A DNA stretch of 40,405 nt. Origin: Candidatus Cryptobacteroides gallistercoris (GTDB taxonomy: Bacteria; Bacteroidota; Bacteroidia; Bacteroidales; UBA932). This document shows positions 37,424-40,405 of this stretch, piece after piece (positions within the stretch are counted from its first letter, which is position 1; every line of letters starts with the position of its first letter). A program made the position numbers and the translations under genes. The stretch is from contig JADIMJ010000130.1 of assembly GCA_017694835.1 (NCBI GenBank), positions 1-40,405 on the forward strand, written 5' to 3'. The notes beneath the pieces are model-generated. The model ran no database searches, had not been told where the DNA came from, and saw only the letters and a program-made list of their open reading frames with translations.

Positions 37424-39265
37424 ATGAAACTTGACAGGACAAATAAAATCAGAGCCGGACTGCTCATTGCCGCCCTCATACTTGTATCAAGACTCTTTGT
37501 CATCCAGATAGTCGACGACAAGTACAAGATTGACGCATCCAACAATTCGATGGTCCATGCCGTCATTTACCCGACGCGGGGAATAATCTATGACCGGAAC
37601 GGGAAAATCCTCGTCGGCAACAAGGTGGCATACGACATGCTCGTCACCCCGAAGGAAGTCGGGGAATTCGACACCCTGGCCCTGTGCGAAATCCTGGAGA
37701 TAACACCGGAATTCCTCAGGGAAAAGATGGACGGATACTACCGCGACAGGAGAAAAATCGGCTACCGGTCGGTGACAATGCTCACGCATCTGCCTCCTGA
37801 AATATTCATGAAATTCGCCGAGGTATCGTATAAATTCCCCGGATTCAGGGGACAGGCCAGAAACATAAGGGACTATCCGTACAATGCCGGAGGAAATCTT
37901 CTCGGCTACATATCCGAAGTCAGCGCAGATGACATAAGGCGCCATCCTGAGACATACAAGGCCGGAGACTACATCGGCAAGACAGGCATAGAGGCCACCT
38001 GCGAAGAATATCTCAAGGGAGAGAAAGGCTATCAGATATACCTGCGCGACTCCCGGAACCGGATAGAAAGCCGCTACAAGGACGGGGAGATGGACAAGGA
38101 AGCCATTCCCGGCAAGGACATAGTGACAACCATCGACGCGGAGCTCCAGCACTACGGCCAGGAGCTGATGCAGAACAAAGTGGGAAGTCTGGTGGCCATA
38201 GAACCGTCCACCGGAGAAATACTCACCCTGGTGTCAAGCCCCGGCATAGATGTCGAGATGCTCGCAGACATCGGCAAATACTACAGGCAGATAGCCTCAG
38301 ACCCGTATAAGCCGATGTTCAACAGGGCCGTGCAGTCCGCCTATCCGCCTGGCTCCGTATTCAAGCTTGTCAACGGACTGATCGGACTTCAGGAGGGCGT
38401 CCTGACTCCGGACACCCATTATCCGTGCAGCATGGGCTACCATTTCGGGCGCAGCAAGCTCGGATGCCATGCCCACCGCTCCCCCATAGACCTGCAGGAA
38501 TCCATAATGATGTCCTGCAATGCCTACTACTGCTATGTGCTGCGGAATATTCTGGAGAACGAAAAATACAGTTCAATAGCCGAAGCAATGGACACATGGA
38601 ACAGATATGTGAAAAGCTTCGGCTTCGGGAGAAAGCTCGGAAGCGATTTCCCGTCCGAGCTCGGGGGCACAATCCCCGATTCCAGATACTATGATTCGGT
38701 CTACGGAAAAGGCCGATGGAAGGCGACTACGGTCATCTCGCTGTCCATCGGACAGGGCGAGATAGGCTGCACCCCCCTTCATCTTGCCAATCTCTGCGCC
38801 ACTATGGCCAACAGGGGATATTACTATATCCCCCACCTCATCAGAGGCACTGACGAAGTCAGCATCGACCCGAAATATTACCGAAAGCAATATACCCTCG
38901 TGGACACTGCATATTTCCCCGTCATGGTCGAAGGGATGTACCGGGCCGTGAACAGCGGCTACAGTTCCGGAGGGACAGCGACTGTGGCCGCCGTGGAGGG
39001 ACTGGACATCTGCGGAAAGACAGGTACGGCACAGAACCCGCTCGGAGACGATAACTCGGTGTTCATCTGCTTTGCCCCGAAAGACGACCCCAAGATAGCG
39101 GTGGCCGCCTATGTGGAACACGGGTCTTTCGGGGCGCGGTGGGCAGCCCCGATAGCATCCCTGCTGGTGGAGAAATATCTCAACGGCGAGATAAGCGAAA
39201 GCCGCAGGCCGCTTGAGACCAGAGTACTCGAAGGGAACCTGCTGGACAAGGTGAACACAAGATGA
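37424..39265 (+). CDS. mrdA: Penicillin-binding protein 2
   Basis: IYPTRGIIYDRNGKILVGN, AYPPGSVFKLVNGL (SxxK), MSCNAYYCYVL (SxN), CGKTGTAQNPLGDDNSVFICFAP (KTG). Confidence 0.95.
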   Translation: MKLDRTNKIRAGLLIAALILVSRLFVIQIVDDKYKIDASNNSMVHAVIYPTRGIIYDRNGKILVGNKVAYDMLVTPKEVGEFDTLALCEILEITPEFLREKMDGYYRDRRKIGYRSVTMLTHLPPEIFMKFAEVSYKFPGFRGQARNIRDYPYNAGGNLLGYISEVSADDIRRHPETYKAGDYIGKTGIEATCEEYLKGEKGYQIYLRDSRNRIESRYKDGEMDKEAIPGKDIVTTIDAELQHYGQELMQNKVGSLVAIEPSTGEILTLVSSPGIDVEMLADIGKYYRQIASDPYKPMFNRAVQSAYPPGSVFKLVNGLIGLQEGVLTPDTHYPCSMGYHFGRSKLGCHAHRSPIDLQESIMMSCNAYYCYVLRNILENEKYSSIAEAMDTWNRYVKSFGFGRKLGSDFPSELGGTIPDSRYYDSVYGKGRWKATTVISLSIGQGEIGCTPLHLANLCATMANRGYYYIPHLIRGTDEVSIDPKYYRKQYTLVDTAYFPVMVEGMYRAVNSGYSSGGTATVAAVEGLDICGKTGTAQNPLGDDNSVFICFAPKDDPKIAVAAYVEHGSFGARWAAPIASLLVEKYLNGEISESRRPLETRVLEGNLLDKVNTR

Positions 39266-39293
39266 AATGAACCATTGACAGACAAAAGACGGA

Positions 39294-40405
39294 ATGAACA
39301 GACTGACAGGAAGAGGACTGATGGAAACGATAGACTGGAAGCTGGTGATATGCTACCTGCTTCTGGTCATGATCGGCTGGATGAACATCTATGCTTCAAT
39401 CCATTCCTCCGAACCCGCATCCATCTTTGACTTTTCATGCAGGAGCGGCAAGCAGTTCGTGTGGATAGTGACCGCCGTCGGACTCGCCGCAGTCATCCTT
39501 TTCGCCCTGAATCCGAGAGCCTATGAAAGCCTGTCGGTACCTATATACGGCTTCACGATACTGCTGCTGATAGCCGTGATTTTCCTCGGCACCGAAGTCA
39601 AGGGCTCAAGGTCGTGGTTCTCGTTCGGTCCTGTGAGTTTCCAGCCCGCGGAACTGTCGAAGATAGCCACATCGCTGATGCTGGCCATGGTCATGAGCCA
39701 GTCCGGCTACAAGATAGGCAACATGAGACATTTCCTTGTCACTGCGGCCGTCATCCTCGTGCCGATGGCAATAATCGTAGCCCAGAGCGAGACCGGGTCA
39801 GCTCTTGTGTATGTGGGCTTCGTGTTCATGCTGTACAGGGAAGGACTGTCCGGCTGGCTGCTGTTCATGATAGGAATGGCCATACTGCTGTTCATCCTGA
39901 CGCTTACCTCGTCGTCATACACATCCGTCCTTGTACTCGCCGCCGTCGTCTCCCTGTGCAACGCCATGTACTACGACAGGATAAAATCATGGATGAAGAC
40001 ATATCTGCCAGCATTCATTGTACTCGGCCTGCTTCCGTTCCTGTATGACAAGCTCCCGGGCCTGACAGACAATCCGGAGGCATTCATCCTCAAGGTCAAG
40101 CCGATGTATGTATTTGCCGCAGCAGCGGCAGTCACAATCCCGATAATGGCATTCAGGGCATTCCGCTCCGGCGGAGCATTCAGATGGCTTGCCATAGCCT
40201 CCTTCATAGCCGGCGTCCTCTTCGTATTCTCAGTGGACTTCCTCTTCCATGATGTGCTGCAGGACCACCAGCGCAAGCGCATCGAGGTACTGCTGGGACT
40301 GAAGGACGACCCGACGGGAGTCGGCTACAATGTCAACCAGTCCATGATAGCCATCGGCTCCGGCGGGCTCTTCGGCAAAGGCTTCCTCAAGGGGACCCAG
40401 ACCAC
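39294..40405 (+). CDS. rodA: Rod shape-determining protein RodA (SEDS family), 3' truncated by window end
   Basis: Manual translation from ATG 39294 stays open to 40405: [35 protein letters not shown]...[32 protein letters not shown]...[22 protein letters not shown]...[24 protein letters not shown]. Absent from the ORF track because it has no stop inside the window. Confidence 0.94.
   Translation, partial: MNRLTGRGLMETIDWKLVICYLLLVMIGWMNIYASIHSSEPASIFDFSCRSGKQFVWIVTAVGLAAVILFALNPRAYESLSVPIYGFTILLLIAVIFLGTEVKGSRSWFSFGPVSFQPAELSKIATSLMLAMVMSQSGYKIGNMRHFLVTAAVILVPMAIIVAQSETGSALVYVGFVFMLYREGLSGWLLFMIGMAILLFILTLTSSSYTSVLVLAAVVSLCNAMYYDRIKSWMKTYLPAFIVLGLLPFLYDKLPGLTDNPEAFILKVKPMYVFAAAAAVTIPIMAFRAFRSGGAFRWLAIASFIAGVLFVFSVDFLFHDVLQDHQRKRIEVLLGLKDDPTGVGYNVNQSMIAIGSGGLFGKGFLKGTQT

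Noticed and set aside
39614-40048. 144-aa plus-strand ORF
   Set aside because: Out-of-frame within rodA, whose correct frame (from 39294) gives clear SEDS motifs and runs off the window end.
1-40405. tRNA or rRNA genes
   Set aside because: No cloverleaf-like or rRNA-like sequence recognised by eye; tRNAscan-SE/Infernal would be needed to exclude them formally.

Overview
The window looks like a Bacteroidota (probably Bacteroidales) chromosome. This is inferred from gene content and TTTG-N19-TAnnTTTG promoter signatures; no database search was run. It has two parts. (1) Positions 1 to ~6.6 kb are an accessory island. It contains the 3' end of an RHS/YD-repeat polymorphic toxin whose variable C-terminal tip carries an HExxH (HELSH) M91-like metalloprotease domain. 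Five same-strand genes follow, all encoding predicted exported or lipoprotein products without a recognised family. The first overlaps the toxin stop codon by 1 bp and is the best immunity candidate. An ~84-bp decayed duplicate of one downstream gene sits between two others, and the island ends in a structured inverted-repeat region. (2) From ~6.8 kb to the end is mostly core genome: pfkA, dusB, lpxK, aroF-chorismate mutase fusion, frr, pyrH, an sdhC/frdC-like cytochrome b, aminopeptidase P, PspC, hemW, DUF2007, DUF3109, an M16-like protein lacking HxxEH, a TPR protein, U32 peptidase, a lipoprotein, prmC, ddl, PBP1A, topA, Lrp/AsnC regulator, ispD, and mreB-mreC-mreD-PBP2-rodA (rodA is cut by the window end and missing from the ORF track). 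The most interesting non-coding signals are a 106-bp nested palindrome just upstream of the dusB promoter, mutually exclusive hairpins at the island edge, an 18/21-matching palindrome upstream of the Lrp gene, and several short (13-30 bp) tandem duplications at gene 3' ends. One of these lies where frdA would be expected after the orphan cytochrome b gene.
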